Shown piece by piece: positions 27,317 through 35,902 of a DNA stretch of 64,000 nucleotides. The position numbers and the translations under genes were made by a program. The first letter of the stretch is position 1. The number at the start of each line of letters is the position of its first letter. The DNA comes from Leptospira bouyouniensis (lineage in GTDB: Bacteria > Spirochaetota > Leptospiria > Leptospirales > Leptospiraceae). The notes under the pieces were generated by a model. It saw only the letters and a list, made by a program, of their open reading frames with translations. It was not told the origin of the DNA and did not search any database. The stretch lies in NCBI RefSeq assembly GCF_004769525.1, contig NZ_RQFT01000011.1:434001-498000 (forward strand). Direction: 5' to 3'.

Positions 27317-28555
27317 CTATTCCGACCAACTCACTTGTGCCACAAGGATCTTACCTGCCATGAGAGAAAAAGTAAAGATCACATATTGGTTTTGATTGTT
27401 AATATCATACAGTGGATAGGTCACACCCCATTTTTTGCGAAACCGTTCCGATTCCTCTTTGTGTTTTAAAAAATAAGGTTTCCAAGCGTAGTTATTACCA
27501 ATTTGCCTCGAACGCTCCAAATAACCACCATTCATCCGATCCAAATCGTAAGTGGGAGTAATTTGGTACCCTTCCGCATCACATACAAATACCTTTAAGA
27601 TTTCCCTTGGGAGGGAACCGAGGATTTGTCCAAATCGAAAAGGAAAGTCCTCTTCTTTGGAATCCGAAAGTTCATAAAACAAATCTTGCAATTGGTCGAT
27701 GATCTTTTGTTCCCGGATCCCTTTTTCTCTAAGTTCCCTCGACCTGACACTCGAGAAGTTCTCAAGGACGGACTTCATCTTATCAGAAAATGTATTTCGA
27801 TTTAAAAAATGTGGGTTCGGAGTCGAAAAATAATACCCTTGGAGAAGATTGGCTCCCATGGAAAGCGCAAGATTCACTTCTTCTTCGTTTTCAATTCCTT
27901 CAAACAGAAGTTGGCTCCCAAGTTTTTGGCTCATTTCGGATATGGCACCCAGGACTTGTTTGAAAGAGTTTTTGTTTAAACTCTCACGCATGATTTTGAT
28001 ATCCACTTTCATGATATCTGGATGGAGATAACCAATACGTTCTAAGTTGGAAAAACCAGTCCCTAAATCATCAATGGCAATTTTTAAGCCATAATCACGA
28101 AAGATCTGAACGATTTGGATGAGCCGGTCAATGGATCCATCAAATTCATCTTCTGTGATCTCAATCACAACCTGGTTGCGGTCGATCCCGTATTTTTCGA
28201 TGAGTTGGATGATATGGAAATTTTCAGCAAAAAGATCAGTATTGTGCACACGCGAAAGGAAGTTCGGCATCATATTAAAAAACAATTTGGTCCGAAGGTT
28301 ACTTTCCTTGAGAGTTTGTACGGCCTTTTCCCGTAAAATCCGATCAATATTATAAACGGGAACTGGGTCGTGTTCGCGATTGTGGAATAAACCACCTAAG
28401 GAATGGTAGGTATTCTCCTCAGGATTGAACTGACGTCCCAATACTTCGTAGGCCGAAATAGAGCGATTGATGGCGTTGACGATGGGTTGGAAATGAGGGA
28501 CAAAATATGTCTCGTTCCAAAACTGGTTTCCTTCCGTTGATTCCGTTGTGAACAT
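27317..28555 (-). CDS. EAL-domain protein with YkuI-like C-terminal sensor domain
   Basis: A 412-residue cyclic-di-GMP phosphodiesterase homologue. The EAL domain (residues about 15-260) starts with the variant YEVLGRQ and retains FFNMMP, VIEITEDE, AIDDLGTGFSNL, MKVDIKIM and FEGIENEEE, so most metal and catalytic residues are present. After a short linker, residues about 300-412 look like the PAS/Cache-type domain of B. subtilis YkuI (VFCDAEG-type strand here VFVCDAEGYQ). YkuI itself binds c-di-GMP but shows little hydrolysis, so this may be a sensor rather than an active enzyme. No membrane segment is seen. Confidence 0.85.
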   Translation of the reverse strand: MFTTESTEGNQFWNETYFVPHFQPIVNAINRSISAYEVLGRQFNPEENTYHSLGGLFHNREHDPVPVYNIDRILREKAVQTLKESNLRTKLFFNMMPNFLSRVHNTDLFAENFHIIQLIEKYGIDRNQVVIEITEDEFDGSIDRLIQIVQIFRDYGLKIAIDDLGTGFSNLERIGYLHPDIMKVDIKIMRESLNKNSFKQVLGAISEMSQKLGSQLLFEGIENEEEVNLALSMGANLLQGYYFSTPNPHFLNRNTFSDKMKSVLENFSSVRSRELREKGIREQKIIDQLQDLFYELSDSKEEDFPFRFGQILGSLPREILKVFVCDAEGYQITPTYDLDRMNGGYLERSRQIGNNYAWKPYFLKHKEESERFRKKWGVTYPLYDINNQNQYVIFTFSLMAGKILVAQVSWSE

Positions 28556-28604
28556 GGTTCCCTTTCTTCCAACTTAGAACTTTGTGCCAAACTGGCAAGA
28601 AAAA

Positions 28605-28620
28605 TTCCACATTTTTGGAA
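28605..28620 (-). terminator. weak intrinsic terminator after glgC
   Basis: On the minus strand TTCCA pairs with TGGAA around six bases and is followed by a TTTTT run. Five base pairs is short, so this is tentative. Confidence 0.3.
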
Positions 28621-28672
28621 CAAAAAGGACTTATTTTTGACCAATTGAATCCATAATTGTGTCATTTCTGAC

Positions 28673-29956
28673 TCAAATAGTATATCCATCTGGGATGGCA
28701 GAGTGTCTTGGTACAACAATGATCCCATCTCGGATGCGGATGTAATCATCTTCGTATTCTTGTAAATTTTGTTCGTTTAACAGCCGAACGTTGGCGCCGA
28801 TAGCACAATCTTTATCGACAATTGTCCGTCGTATTTCGCAGTTAGGTCCTATGCCGATAGGGATTTTCCCTGACTTCCTATCAAAGTATCCGTAATGGTC
28901 GAGTCCCATGATGATGGAATCGTAGATTTTTGTGCCAGAAGCAATGAGTTGCCGTACCCCAATGATGGAACGATGCACCTCACATTGGTTAAGAATTGTC
29001 CCTTCTGAAATCAAAGCTTGGTTGACCACCGCCTGATTGATCTTTGACGGTGGGAGTGCCCTCGCCCTTGTATAAATCGGGGTTTTTTCTAAGTATAAAT
29101 TGAATTTGGGAATGTGGTCGGTTAACATCAAATTGGCTTCGTAGAATGCCTTAATGGTTCCAATGTCTTCCCAATAACCATCGTAAGTATACGCTTTTAC
29201 CTTCCGTTCTTTTATGGCTTTTGGAAGGATTTCTTTACCAAAGTCAGCCATACCCCTGTCTTCTAAAACTTCGATTAACGTAGAAGTATTAAAAATATAA
29301 ATCCCCATATTGGCAAGGAATGATCCATTCTCTGTGCGGCAAGATTCCACTTGCGAGAGATCTTGAGGTTTTTCAATGAACTCTTGTATGGTTCCCCCGA
29401 TCCCTGCTTTGACAATTCCCAATCCATAAATTTGGTCTTCTGGGATTGCATTGGTTGCAACAGAAATTTGGGTTTCAGGATCCATCAAATGGCTTTGCAT
29501 AAAGTCAGCCAAATCCATGTTATACAATTGGTCACCGGATAGGATGAGGACATATTTTGGTTTTTGTTCTCTAATATAAGGTAAAACTTTTCTAACTGCA
29601 TCGGCTGTACCTTCAAACCAATTGGCACTGGAAACCGTTTGTTCAGCGGCAATGATTTCCACAAAACTTTTTTGGTGGATGTTATTTGTAGCGTAGGTCC
29701 TATTGATGTGACGGTTCAGCGAATATGAGTTAAACTGTGTTAGGATGAAAATTTTTTCGAATCCACTGTTTAAAGAATTGGAGATGGGGATATCAATCAA
29801 ACGATACTTCCCGCCAAAACTCACGGCGGGTTTGGATCTTTTTTCCGTAAGAGGTAGAAGCCTTGTTCCTTTTCCTCCACCTAAAATGATTGTCAGTACT
29901 TCATCTTTTTTTAAGATAAAATCCACACAGTCGATTGAGTCTTCTTGGAATCGCAT
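28673..29956 (-). CDS. glgC: glucose-1-phosphate adenylyltransferase
   Basis: A 427-residue ADP-glucose pyrophosphorylase, the committed step of glycogen synthesis. The nucleotidyltransferase motif GGGKGTRLLPLT is near residues 26-37, SKPAVSFGGKYRLIDIP follows, and the C-terminal third is a left-handed beta-helix region. The ATG at 29956 is annotated, but a promoter-like pair (TTGCTT, TATAAG) ends only about 6 bases upstream, so either the mRNA is nearly leaderless or a downstream GTG at 29926 is used. No other glg genes are adjacent. Confidence 0.93.
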   Translation of the reverse strand: MRFQEDSIDCVDFILKKDEVLTIILGGGKGTRLLPLTEKRSKPAVSFGGKYRLIDIPISNSLNSGFEKIFILTQFNSYSLNRHINRTYATNNIHQKSFVEIIAAEQTVSSANWFEGTADAVRKVLPYIREQKPKYVLILSGDQLYNMDLADFMQSHLMDPETQISVATNAIPEDQIYGLGIVKAGIGGTIQEFIEKPQDLSQVESCRTENGSFLANMGIYIFNTSTLIEVLEDRGMADFGKEILPKAIKERKVKAYTYDGYWEDIGTIKAFYEANLMLTDHIPKFNLYLEKTPIYTRARALPPSKINQAVVNQALISEGTILNQCEVHRSIIGVRQLIASGTKIYDSIIMGLDHYGYFDRKSGKIPIGIGPNCEIRRTIVDKDCAIGANVRLLNEQNLQEYEDDYIRIRDGIIVVPRHSAIPDGYTI

Positions 29957-29961
29957 ACTTA

Positions 29962-29989
29962 ATCTTATAAGCAGATTACACGAAAAAGC
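29962..29989 (-). promoter_or_regulatory. candidate glgC promoter
   Basis: On the minus strand TTGCTT (29984-29989) and TATAAG (29962-29967) are separated by 16 bases. It would place transcription start at about the glgC ATG. Confidence 0.45.
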
Positions 29990-30010
29990 AAGAAAAGGAA
30001 AATGAAGATG

Positions 30011-30658
30011 TTAATTTTTTAACAGAGCTTCTAAGATTTGTTTGCCGTCCATTTTTCCCGTGTATGGATTCATGGCCCGTTCTGGGTGTGGCATCATTCC
30101 AAGGACATTTCCTTTTTCATTACAGATCCCTGCGATGTCATGAAGGGATCCATTTGGGTTTTCCTCATATCGAAACACAATCTGCCCATTTTTTTCTAAT
30201 CGTTCTAAAGTTGATTCATCAGCAAAATAAGCACCTTCCCCATGTGCAATGGGAATGGATAATTTTCCACTGAAATGATTCGCAAATGCATTCTCTTTGA
30301 CAGGAACAAGATCCACATCTTTACAAATGTATTTCAAAGTACGATTGTGTAGGAGTGCACCAGGGAGCAGTCCCGATTCCGTTAAGATTTGGAATCCATT
30401 GCATACACCCAGTACCTTTCCACCTTTGTTCGCATACTTCACGACTGATTCCATAGACGGACTAAACTTTGCCATCGCTCCGCAACGCAGGTAATCACCA
30501 AAAGAAAAACCACCAGGTAAGACCACTAAATCTGGTATGTCATCAAATGATTCTTTGTACCAAGTGTACTGAACATCTGCTTGGAATGAATCCTGTAAAA
30601 CAGAACCTACATCTTTATCACAATTACTTCCGGGAAAGGTAACCACTCGGACTTTCAT
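30011..30658 (-). CDS. purQ: phosphoribosylformylglycinamidine synthase, glutaminase subunit
   Basis: A 215-residue class I glutamine amidotransferase. The nucleophile Cys is in VLGVCNGFQIL, the catalytic His-Glu pair near the C-terminus in MMPHPERAM, and the N-terminus has the PurQ marker VVTFPGSNCDKD. It delivers ammonia to PurL. It overlaps purS by 4 bases. PurL is not in the window. Confidence 0.95.
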   Translation of the reverse strand: MKVRVVTFPGSNCDKDVGSVLQDSFQADVQYTWYKESFDDIPDLVVLPGGFSFGDYLRCGAMAKFSPSMESVVKYANKGGKVLGVCNGFQILTESGLLPGALLHNRTLKYICKDVDLVPVKENAFANHFSGKLSIPIAHGEGAYFADESTLERLEKNGQIVFRYEENPNGSLHDIAGICNEKGNVLGMMPHPERAMNPYTGKMDGKQILEALLKN

Positions 30659-30903
30659 TGAGACTCAACCACCAATTTGTAAGTCTCAATCACTTGGTTC
30701 ACAAGGACGGATTCACAGATTCCTTGGGCTATTTCTTCTGCTTCTTTTAAAGACGAGGCATTGAGTTTGATTTCAATGTATTTACCAACACGTAAGTCTT
30801 GGATTTGCCCCTTACCTTGGTCGTGAAGGGTTCGGAGAACAGTTTGTCCTTGGGGGTCAAGGACCGATTCTTTGAGGGTGACGTTTATTTTTGCGACAAA
30901 CAT
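30655..30903 (-). CDS. purS: phosphoribosylformylglycinamidine synthase, PurS subunit
   Basis: An 82-residue PurS protein (KINVTLKESVLDPQGQTV at the N-terminus, the family's best conserved stretch). PurS bridges PurQ and the small form of PurL, so this organism should have the three-part PurLQS complex. It overlaps purC by 19 bases and purQ by 4. Confidence 0.93.
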   Translation of the reverse strand: MFVAKINVTLKESVLDPQGQTVLRTLHDQGKGQIQDLRVGKYIEIKLNASSLKEAEEIAQGICESVLVNQVIETYKLVVESQ

Positions 30904-31742
30904 AAGTTGATTTTATCTTCCAATTCCAAGTATTTTTTACGTAGTTCCTGAATCAAGGATTCGGGCAGTTTCGGTGGTGGTGGATTTTTATCCCAGGAGG
31001 TCGATTCTAGCCAATTTCTGAGGATTTGTTTATCAAAACTGGCAGGTGTTTTTCCAAGGGCATAGGTGCTTGCATCCCAATAACGAGATGAATCCGGAGT
31101 TAAAATTTCATCGATCAGAATGGGCTCATCCCCTATCAGACCAAATTCAAATTTTGTATCACAAAGTAAGATTCCTTGTTTTGCCATCAAATCATGGGCT
31201 TCTTGATAGAGCTTAAGGGAAATTTGTTTTACCTTTTGGAATAAAACCGTTCCTACTTCCTTTTCCATGGTTTCTTCACTTACATTTTCATCATGACCAG
31301 AATCATTTTTCCGAGCAGGTGTGAAAATGGGAGAAGGGAATTTGTAAGATTCTTGGATTCCTTTTGGGTAAGCGGTCTCAGCGATTGTCCCGAATTGTGT
31401 ATATTCTTTCCACGCAGAACCTGTCAAATAACCACGCACGACACATTCAAAATCAATTCGTTTTGCTTTTTTAACAAGAACAGAACGTCCCACCAAACTC
31501 TCCTCATTTTTGTAAGGAAGGGGAAATTGATTGGGATCATCCGAAACCAAATGATTGGGAATATTACCAAAATACCGAAACCAGTTTGTCGAGATTCTTG
31601 TAAGGATCTTTCCTTTGTCCAAAACGGGTTCAGAGAAGACAACATCAAAGGCAGAAATACGATCGGTTGCGACAAGCAGTAACTCATCCCCTAGGTCGTA
31701 AACATCTCTCACCTTTCCCTTGTAATGTGGACTTGGAATCAT
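30885..31742 (-). CDS. purC: SAICAR synthetase
   Basis: A 285-residue PurC that ligates aspartate to CAIR using ATP in purine synthesis. Motifs include GKVRDVYD near the N-terminus, the SAICAR signature FECVVRGYLTGSAW and LCDTKFEFG with the catalytic acidic residues. It resembles the long PurC form of yeast and some bacteria. The ATG at 31742 forms an ATGA overlap with the upstream phosphatase gene; a GTG at 31754 is less likely. Confidence 0.95.
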   Translation of the reverse strand: MIPSPHYKGKVRDVYDLGDELLLVATDRISAFDVVFSEPVLDKGKILTRISTNWFRYFGNIPNHLVSDDPNQFPLPYKNEESLVGRSVLVKKAKRIDFECVVRGYLTGSAWKEYTQFGTIAETAYPKGIQESYKFPSPIFTPARKNDSGHDENVSEETMEKEVGTVLFQKVKQISLKLYQEAHDLMAKQGILLCDTKFEFGLIGDEPILIDEILTPDSSRYWDASTYALGKTPASFDKQILRNWLESTSWDKNPPPPKLPESLIQELRKKYLELEDKINLCLSQK

Positions 31743-32866
31743 AATTGGATACACACCATCGCCATATCATCGCTCGGTGTGGAAGTTCCACAAAACTCTA
31801 AAATTTTTGTTTGTACAGTTGGCAAAATATCCTCTCCAGAACGAACTGATTCATGAAAGATTTCACGCATTCCATCTTCCGTTATGTATTCCATTTTTGC
31901 ATTCATTGCTTCGCTTGCCCCATCGGTGTACATAAAAAACTTGGATCCTTTTTTTAAAGAAACCGATTGGACCTCATCATTCGTAATCATATTGATACCC
32001 ATAATCATGGGACTCATACCTTTCAGTAACTTTGTTTCTCCATCCATAGAAATAATTGGAGCCGGGTGTCCCCCATTGATATACGACAAATTTAAATCTT
32101 GGTCAATGATTGCATAACAAAAGGTAATTGCATAATCTTCAGGTAATACAAGTTCCATATTTTTTCTCAAATGAGAAACACGTTCCTTTAAACCCATATT
32201 TGCCACTAAATTAAAAAGTTGCATCTTAAACATTGCGCCAATAAGAGCAGCACTTGGACCGTGGCCGGAACAATCAGCAATTACAATGTGGAGTTTCTTT
32301 TCTTCTATCCATGTATCTACAAAATCTCCACCAATTTGTAAGTAAGGGTGAAACAAAGTTTGTGCTTTGATACCATTCCATATAAAACTTTTTTCGGGTA
32401 TGAGTTGGTCTTGAACTCGACGTGCAGTCTGTAACTCCTTCTCATATTTACTTTTTTGTTGGTAAAGTTCGTCTTGTAAATCTTTCAAACGGATCACCGA
32501 ATGAATCTTGGCAACTAACTCTCGTTTATTAAAAGGTTTATTAATAAAATCATCACCACCATTCTTCATGGCTTCTTGGAAACCAACCTCACGATCTATG
32601 GACGTAATGAATAAAATGGGAAGTAATTTAAACTGATCCATTGTTCGAAGTTCCCGACAAAACGAAAACCCGTCTTGATTTGGCATATTCACATCAAGCA
32701 AAAGTGTATCAATCGAGGTATTGAGAAGTACGAGCCGAGCTTCTTCGGCTGAATAGGCAGTGTATGTCTTAAAACCTTCTTGTAACAAAAGGTATTTTAA
32801 AAGTTCCACATTTTCGGGAACATCATCAACGATAAGGATTGTGTGTTGAGATTCCTTCAGTTCCAT
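31739..32866 (-). CDS. response regulator with PP2C-type (RsbU-like) phosphatase output
   Basis: A 375-residue protein. The receiver domain (residues about 8-125) has DD at 14-15, the phospho-acceptor Asp58 in LLLDVNMP, Thr/Ser in LFITS and Lys in INKPF. A helical linker (about 130-160) leads to a SpoIIE/RsbU PP2C domain (about 165-375) with metal ligands in IGGDFVDTW, ADCSGHGPSAALIG and TDGASEAMN, PSDDMAMV. It probably dephosphorylates an anti-sigma-factor antagonist in a partner-switching pathway. It lies 6 bases after ccmC and overlaps purC. Confidence 0.9.
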   Translation of the reverse strand: MELKESQHTILIVDDVPENVELLKYLLLQEGFKTYTAYSAEEARLVLLNTSIDTLLLDVNMPNQDGFSFCRELRTMDQFKLLPILFITSIDREVGFQEAMKNGGDDFINKPFNKRELVAKIHSVIRLKDLQDELYQQKSKYEKELQTARRVQDQLIPEKSFIWNGIKAQTLFHPYLQIGGDFVDTWIEEKKLHIVIADCSGHGPSAALIGAMFKMQLFNLVANMGLKERVSHLRKNMELVLPEDYAITFCYAIIDQDLNLSYINGGHPAPIISMDGETKLLKGMSPMIMGINMITNDEVQSVSLKKGSKFFMYTDGASEAMNAKMEYITEDGMREIFHESVRSGEDILPTVQTKILEFCGTSTPSDDMAMVCIQL

Positions 32867-32872
32867 AAGAGA

Positions 32873-33571
32873 TTAATTTAACTTTGACCTGAGGATCGAT
32901 CTCATTTCTTGGATTTTTTCGTTTCGATTGGAAAGTAAAAACAAAAATAAAAATAAAAAGTGATAAGCGATCACACCAAGCCACATGGTCTGTTTCATAT
33001 CACTATCCATTCCTCCTTTACCAAGAACACTACCAGGATGGTTTCCTGGATTTTCGATCCAACGGATGGCACCCCAAGTTAGAATCGCACTGACTGCACA
33101 GAGCAATGAGAGGTAAGCTGATATCGTAGCCTTTTTTTTCCGGGAAGGAACCAAGTAACGAAATATAAAATAACTGAGTAAGGAAATACATAAAATAAAG
33201 AAAGATTGTAGCCTAGCATCTGTTTTGTCCCAAGGAACACCCCATGCACTATAAGCCCAAATTGGACCCGAAAACAAAACTCCCAATGCGAAGACAAAAG
33301 CAAGTTGGTTTGCCGTAAATGCTAAACGGTCCCAAAGAAGATCTTTTCGAATCAAATACACGAATGAAAATAAAAAAGATAACAAAGGCCCGTATAATGC
33401 TACCCAGGCGACTGGAACGTGGAGGTAGAATATTCGATGGCTTAGTCCCTGCTCCAAAATCACATTCGGATAGAGGATGGAAACAAAAACAGCAAACACT
33501 AACGACAGGCAGACAACCAAATAGAATAGATAGTCGAAAGCAGGGTGAATCAGTTTGATTTTACGTTCCAT
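32873..33571 (-). CDS. ccmC: heme exporter subunit CcmC-like
   Basis: A 232-residue protein with six predicted membrane helices. The first conserved heme His is in FYLHVPVAW (His51), and the tryptophan-rich periplasmic motif appears as WAYSAWGVPWDKTDARL (about residues 105-121), where most CcmC proteins have WGxxWxWDxRLT. A later conserved His lies near 209. CcmC presents heme to CcmE in cytochrome c maturation. It is downstream of ccmA and ccmB. Confidence 0.85.
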   Translation of the reverse strand: MERKIKLIHPAFDYLFYLVVCLSLVFAVFVSILYPNVILEQGLSHRIFYLHVPVAWVALYGPLLSFLFSFVYLIRKDLLWDRLAFTANQLAFVFALGVLFSGPIWAYSAWGVPWDKTDARLQSFFILCISLLSYFIFRYLVPSRKKKATISAYLSLLCAVSAILTWGAIRWIENPGNHPGSVLGKGGMDSDMKQTMWLGVIAYHFLFLFLFLLSNRNEKIQEMRSILRSKLN

Positions 33572-33625
33572 TTTTTTCCAGATTTCCAGACTGGAAAAGA
33601 AATTCTAGGAGAAAATACAAATCCC

Positions 33626-34279
33626 CTACTCATTCTTTAAGGTTTCCACCATCACTGAACCTAAGGTTCCATAAAATAAAAGGAAAAACAAAAGTAGTCC
33701 AACAGATGGTAAGTAAAATCCGACCTCAGACCAATACCGATTCTCAGCTTCTAATCCAAATAAAAACAATGGGATGGAGAAAGGTAATTGTAAAAGTGGG
33801 ATGATAATTTCTTTCAAACGGCTTTCGAATGCAATCACGCCAAGGGATACTCCCAAAAAAACCAAACACCCACTCCCCAAATTGGCAAAAAGCCATTCAC
33901 CAAAATACCGGTCCAAACTCATATTCTGAAAGAAAACGGACAATACCAAAACAAGGAGAGCATTCACAAGGATCGTACAAAACCAAATGGTTAACGACTT
34001 ACTAAGATATAATAAGGTAGGACTGACATAACTTAAACTTGCTTCCCATCCCATCGATTCCCTTTCTTCCCATAAACTCTGGCTGATAATCACAAAGTTT
34101 AAAATGAATATGATGGCCCACTTGAGACCTCGGATACTCCTCGCAGATAACATCTCATTCACTTCGATCGAAGTATAAAAAATAAAAACAACAGAGACAC
34201 TTAATGTAAATAACGATACGATCCCACCCAGAGAACGACCAATGAGATAAAAATCTTTTTTTAATAATCTAAGAAACAA
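33626..34279 (-). CDS. ccmB: heme exporter subunit CcmB-like
   Basis: A 217-residue membrane protein with six predicted helices. The end has the CcmB-type LPFSIPLFLFG segment. A longer frame opens at 34351, but the TTG at 34279, preceded by AGGGG at about 8 bases, gives the normal CcmB length and an 11-base overlap with ccmA. It forms the membrane part of the CcmAB ABC transporter. Confidence 0.78.
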   Translation of the reverse strand: MFLRLLKKDFYLIGRSLGGIVSLFTLSVSVVFIFYTSIEVNEMLSARSIRGLKWAIIFILNFVIISQSLWEERESMGWEASLSYVSPTLLYLSKSLTIWFCTILVNALLVLVLSVFFQNMSLDRYFGEWLFANLGSGCLVFLGVSLGVIAFESRLKEIIIPLLQLPFSIPLFLFGLEAENRYWSEVGFYLPSVGLLLFFLLFYGTLGSVMVETLKNE

Positions 34280-34877
34280 AAACTTTCCCCTGCTGAATGG
34301 AAATCGTTCGAGAACAGTGTAAGTCCTTTGGAAAGGAATGGAGAACAGCAAGTATCAATTTGGATTCTTTTTCATAATTTAGAATGGAACTTAAAATTTG
34401 GGAAGATTCAGAATCGAGTCCAGTATATGGTTCATCAAATAAAATGACTTCTGCATTAGAAAGTAAAACTCTCATGATAGCTACCTTTTGTTTCATACCA
34501 CGAGAAAACAAATGGATGGGATCCCAAATCCGTTTCTCCAATCGGAACAGTTTTAGCAGTTCTTGCCTTCGCTCCAAAGAATGGGTTCCGTCCAAACTAG
34601 CAAAATAATTCAGATTTTCCTCTAAACTGAGCGATGAATAAAAACCTAATTCGTGCCCAAGGTAAGTAACTTTCCGTTTCCCATTAGGCCAATGCCAATG
34701 AGGAGAGGATAAAGATTCATGATAAATTTTTTTGAGTAATGTAGATTTACCGGCTCCATTTTCACCTAATACGGCTACCAAACCTTTTTCAAAAAAACTA
34801 AGATTCACCTCTCTCAAGATGGTTTTTTCGCCGACAGTAATAGTGAGTCCTTTTGTCTCCAAAAGTATTCGGTTCAT
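34269..34877 (-). CDS. ccmA: heme exporter ATPase CcmA-like
   Basis: A 202-residue ABC ATPase with Walker A GENGAGKST (about residues 37-45), signature FSRGMKQK and Walker B VILFDEPYTGLD. Its short length and neighbours ccmB and ccmC identify CcmA, which powers release of CcmE during cytochrome c maturation. Its start codon lies only 8 bases from the start of the divergent TPR gene. Confidence 0.88.
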   Translation of the reverse strand: MNRILLETKGLTITVGEKTILREVNLSFFEKGLVAVLGENGAGKSTLLKKIYHESLSSPHWHWPNGKRKVTYLGHELGFYSSLSLEENLNYFASLDGTHSLERRQELLKLFRLEKRIWDPIHLFSRGMKQKVAIMRVLLSNAEVILFDEPYTGLDSESSQILSSILNYEKESKLILAVLHSFPKDLHCSRTISIQQGKVFVS

Positions 34878-34885
34878 TCTACACC

Positions 34886-35902
34886 ATGTTCCATTCGCTG
34901 TTTACATTCGCACTTCTGTTTTTATTCCCGAGCCTACTCTGGGGACAAAAACTAATTGGGAACAAGGAATACCCAGAGATCCTTTGGGGAAAAGATGAAG
35001 AATTCGACACCACCGATTTCCCCAACGGTTCTTTTATTTACCATAAAGATGACTTCATCCTGGCACGAGGAAAGTTGTATACAGGTGAACCACCAAAATC
35101 CAATGGAAGTTTTGTCTACGGAACAGAAACCATTACCAATTCAGGCAAATGGAATAATGATACCATTGACATCCTTTTGAATGGAAAAGCAAACGAGCGT
35201 GGTGAAGTGATCAAACGTTTGGAAGCGGGGATCCGATTTGACCCGCAATTTTTCCCTTTCCGTTATAATTTAGGAAGATTGTATTCCTTGGAAATGAAAT
35301 ATGAAAAGGCATTGGTAGAATTTGAATATGCGAAAGCAGAAATGCCAGATTACTATAAAACCTACTTGCACATAGGAATCCTTTCCGAAATCACACGGCA
35401 AATTTATTATGCGATTTTGAATTATAAACTTGCTGTAGAAAAAAATCCCTATGATACAGAAGCTTTGATCCGCCTAGCAGACCATTATCTTGCCACTGGT
35501 TTAAAAAACAGAGCCTTACTTTATTTAAACAAAGCCTTAAAAATTGAAGAAGAGAGTCCAAATGTAAAACTTGGTTTTGCCCGTCTTGAAATGGAAAAAG
35601 GGAATTACCATATTGCTTATAAAATATTTAATCGGACTAGCCTTACAACTGCAGAAGGAAAAGTAAAACCTTACGATAAAAAGTTTCATTATTATTTTGC
35701 AGAAACTGCATCGAAAGTGACAGACTATGAAACAGCTGAAGAACAATACACGAAGATGTTAAGTTTTGCCAATGATCCTTTTTTTGCAACAGTCTCTTCC
35801 AAAGTTATAGCCAGGAGACGTGATATAGCGAAAAAATTTGCAGAGGCAAAACGAACTCAATTGGATGATTCAGAAGAAGAAGTAACCCCGCCGAATGAAT
35901 GA
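34886..35902 (+). CDS. exported TPR-repeat protein
   Basis: A 338-residue protein from the ATG at 34886, which gives a clean signal peptide (residues 1-20, ending SLLWG). The middle (about residues 120-300) contains at least four tetratricopeptide repeats (for example FPFRYNLGRLYSLEMKYEKA, DTEALIRLADHYLATGLKNRA). The tail is acidic (DDSEEEVTPPNE). It is probably a periplasmic or outer-membrane-associated scaffold. Its 3' end overlaps the convergent ABC ATPase gene by 46 bases. Confidence 0.8.
   Translation: MFHSLFTFALLFLFPSLLWGQKLIGNKEYPEILWGKDEEFDTTDFPNGSFIYHKDDFILARGKLYTGEPPKSNGSFVYGTETITNSGKWNNDTIDILLNGKANERGEVIKRLEAGIRFDPQFFPFRYNLGRLYSLEMKYEKALVEFEYAKAEMPDYYKTYLHIGILSEITRQIYYAILNYKLAVEKNPYDTEALIRLADHYLATGLKNRALLYLNKALKIEEESPNVKLGFARLEMEKGNYHIAYKIFNRTSLTTAEGKVKPYDKKFHYYFAETASKVTDYETAEEQYTKMLSFANDPFFATVSSKVIARRRDIAKKFAEAKRTQLDDSEEEVTPPNE

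Noticed and set aside
28575..28600. Sigma-54 promoter upstream of the EAL gene (TTGGCAC on the minus strand)
   Set aside because: The -24 half looks good, but the -12 GC dinucleotide and TTGCT-like element are missing at the needed spacing.
34279..34351. Longer ccmB starting at 34351
   Set aside because: It would overlap ccmA by 83 bases and add residues that no CcmB has; the TTG at 34279 has a ribosome-binding sequence and gives normal length.
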